A stretch of DNA of 5,847 bases from an uncultured Campylobacter sp. (GTDB lineage: Bacteria > Campylobacterota > Campylobacteria > Campylobacterales > Campylobacteraceae): the NCBI GenBank assembly GCA_938046705.1, contig CALIWP010000331.1:1-5847 (forward strand), given 5' to 3'. Made by a program: the position numbers and the translations under genes. Below the pieces are notes generated by a model, which saw only the letters and a program-made list of their open reading frames with translations, did no database searches and was not told where the DNA came from. How positions within the stretch are numbered: position 1 is the stretch's first letter; each line of letters opens with the position of its first letter. Below, piece after piece: positions 5,206 through 5,847 of this stretch.

Positions 5206-5847
5206 ATGAAAACCCAAACTCCAGCCTACGCCGTCATCGATCTAAAATCATTTTACGCCTCGGTCGAGTGCGTGGAGCGAGGGCTTGATCCCTTTGAGGC
5301 AAATTTAGTCGTCGCCGACGCCACTAGAGGCGAGGGCAGCGTGTGTCTAGCCGTTAGTCCCGCGCTAAAGGCACTTGGCGTAAAAAACAGATGCAGGCTG
5401 TTTGAAATACCTAAAAATATAAAATATATAATCGCTCCGCCCAGGATGCAGTTTTACATCGACTACGCGGCTAAAATTTACGGCATCTACCTAAAATACG
5501 TAGCCAAAGAGGACATCTATGTCTACTCCATCGACGAGGCGTTTATCGATCTTACCTCGTATCTAAAATTTTACAAACTAGAAGCCAGAGCCATGGCAAA
5601 GATGATAATGGACGACATCCTAAAAACTACGGGCATAACGCCCACCTGCGGCATGGGGACGAATTTGTATCTAGCCAAAATCGCACTTGACATCCTAGCC
5701 AAACACAGCGAGGATAATATCGCCTTTTTAGACGAAGCGCTCTATAAAGAAAAGCTCTGGACGCATCAGCCGCTAAATGATTTTTGGCGTATAGGCAAGC
5801 AAACTAGGGCAAAGCTCGAGCGATACGGGATATTTTGTATGAAGGAT
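5206..5847 (+). CDS. Y-family (UmuC/DinB-like) translesion DNA polymerase, 3' end missing
   Basis: This is an error-prone DNA polymerase that copies past damaged bases. The first 214 codons are visible and no stop is reached before the window ends. From the ATG, directly after an in-frame TAA, the protein opens with VIDLKSFYASVEC (residues 10-22). D12 is the first catalytic carboxylate and Y17 is at the usual steric-gate position that excludes ribonucleotides. YSIDEAFIDL (107-116) provides D110 and E111, the other metal-binding acids. GMGTNLYLAKIALD (149-162) is the conserved Y-family palm motif. FWRIGKQTRAKL (193-204) begins the helix-hairpin-helix of the thumb. The little-finger domain would lie beyond the window. 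RGEGSVCLAVSPALKALGVKN (split: RGEGSVCLAV, SPALKALGVKN) resembles the UvrX/YqjW and ImpB/MucB/SamB group more than classical DinB. The start lacks a good Shine-Dalgarno site. It lies 94 bases after gmhA, with no obvious terminator or clear promoter between. Confidence 0.92.
   Translation, partial: MKTQTPAYAVIDLKSFYASVECVERGLDPFEANLVVADATRGEGSVCLAVSPALKALGVKNRCRLFEIPKNIKYIIAPPRMQFYIDYAAKIYGIYLKYVAKEDIYVYSIDEAFIDLTSYLKFYKLEARAMAKMIMDDILKTTGITPTCGMGTNLYLAKIALDILAKHSEDNIAFLDEALYKEKLWTHQPLNDFWRIGKQTRAKLERYGIFCMKD

Noticed and set aside
1..5847. tRNA, rRNA, CRISPR array, insertion sequence or prophage signals
   Set aside because: I looked for cloverleaf segments, regularly spaced repeats, transposase motifs and terminal inverted repeats and saw none.

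Overview
The window reads as a chromosomal segment of an epsilonproteobacterium, most likely a Campylobacter of the higher-GC oral group (C. showae, C. rectus, C. gracilis or similar; the species is inference). The signs are heavy use of AAATTT strings, sigma70 promoters that have a TATAAT box and T-rich upstream DNA but no clear -35 box, small periplasmic c-type cytochromes, and a heptose gene cluster beside a cytochrome c553 gene. From general knowledge, C. jejuni has the same neighbourhood (gmhA, hldE, hldD, gmhB and a small cytochrome c around Cj1149-Cj1153).

Layout: (1) 1-539, the 3' part of a flavodoxin-fold NAD(P)H oxidoreductase on the plus strand. (2) 540-760, a gap with no intact gene. 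It holds a possible terminator hairpin and a possible broken small minus-strand ORF. (3) 761-1511, two tandem minus-strand genes for periplasmic monohaem class I cytochromes (c553 type). They are clearly paralogues and have matching promoters and ribosome binding sites. The upstream copy (1206-1511) ends in a textbook intrinsic terminator. (4) 1512-1651, a divergent promoter region. (5) 1652-5111, four overlapping plus-strand genes, gmhB-hldD-hldE-gmhA. (6) 5206-5847, the first 214 codons of a Y-family (UmuC/DinB-like) translesion DNA polymerase, cut by the window end.

The four heptose genes encode every step from sedoheptulose 7-phosphate to ADP-L-glycero-beta-D-manno-heptose. GmhA isomerises, the HldE kinase domain phosphorylates C1, GmhB removes the C7 phosphate, the HldE C-terminal domain adds AMP, and HldD epimerises C6. 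The product supplies heptose to the lipooligosaccharide inner core. The genes overlap by 4, 8 and 11 bases, which points to one mRNA and translational coupling. The operon's apparent TATAAT box lies only 7 bases before the gmhB ATG and no Shine-Dalgarno is visible, so the mRNA may be leaderless. The two cytochromes probably carry electrons in the periplasm, typically from the bc1 complex to a cbb3 oxidase.

Most of the window is ordinary core metabolism, and I see no clear undescribed system. The points most worth a second look are the possible leaderless start of the heptose operon, the cytochrome tandem duplication that includes its promoters, the possible frameshifted small gene at 571-740, and the UmuC-like polymerase directly behind the heptose operon.
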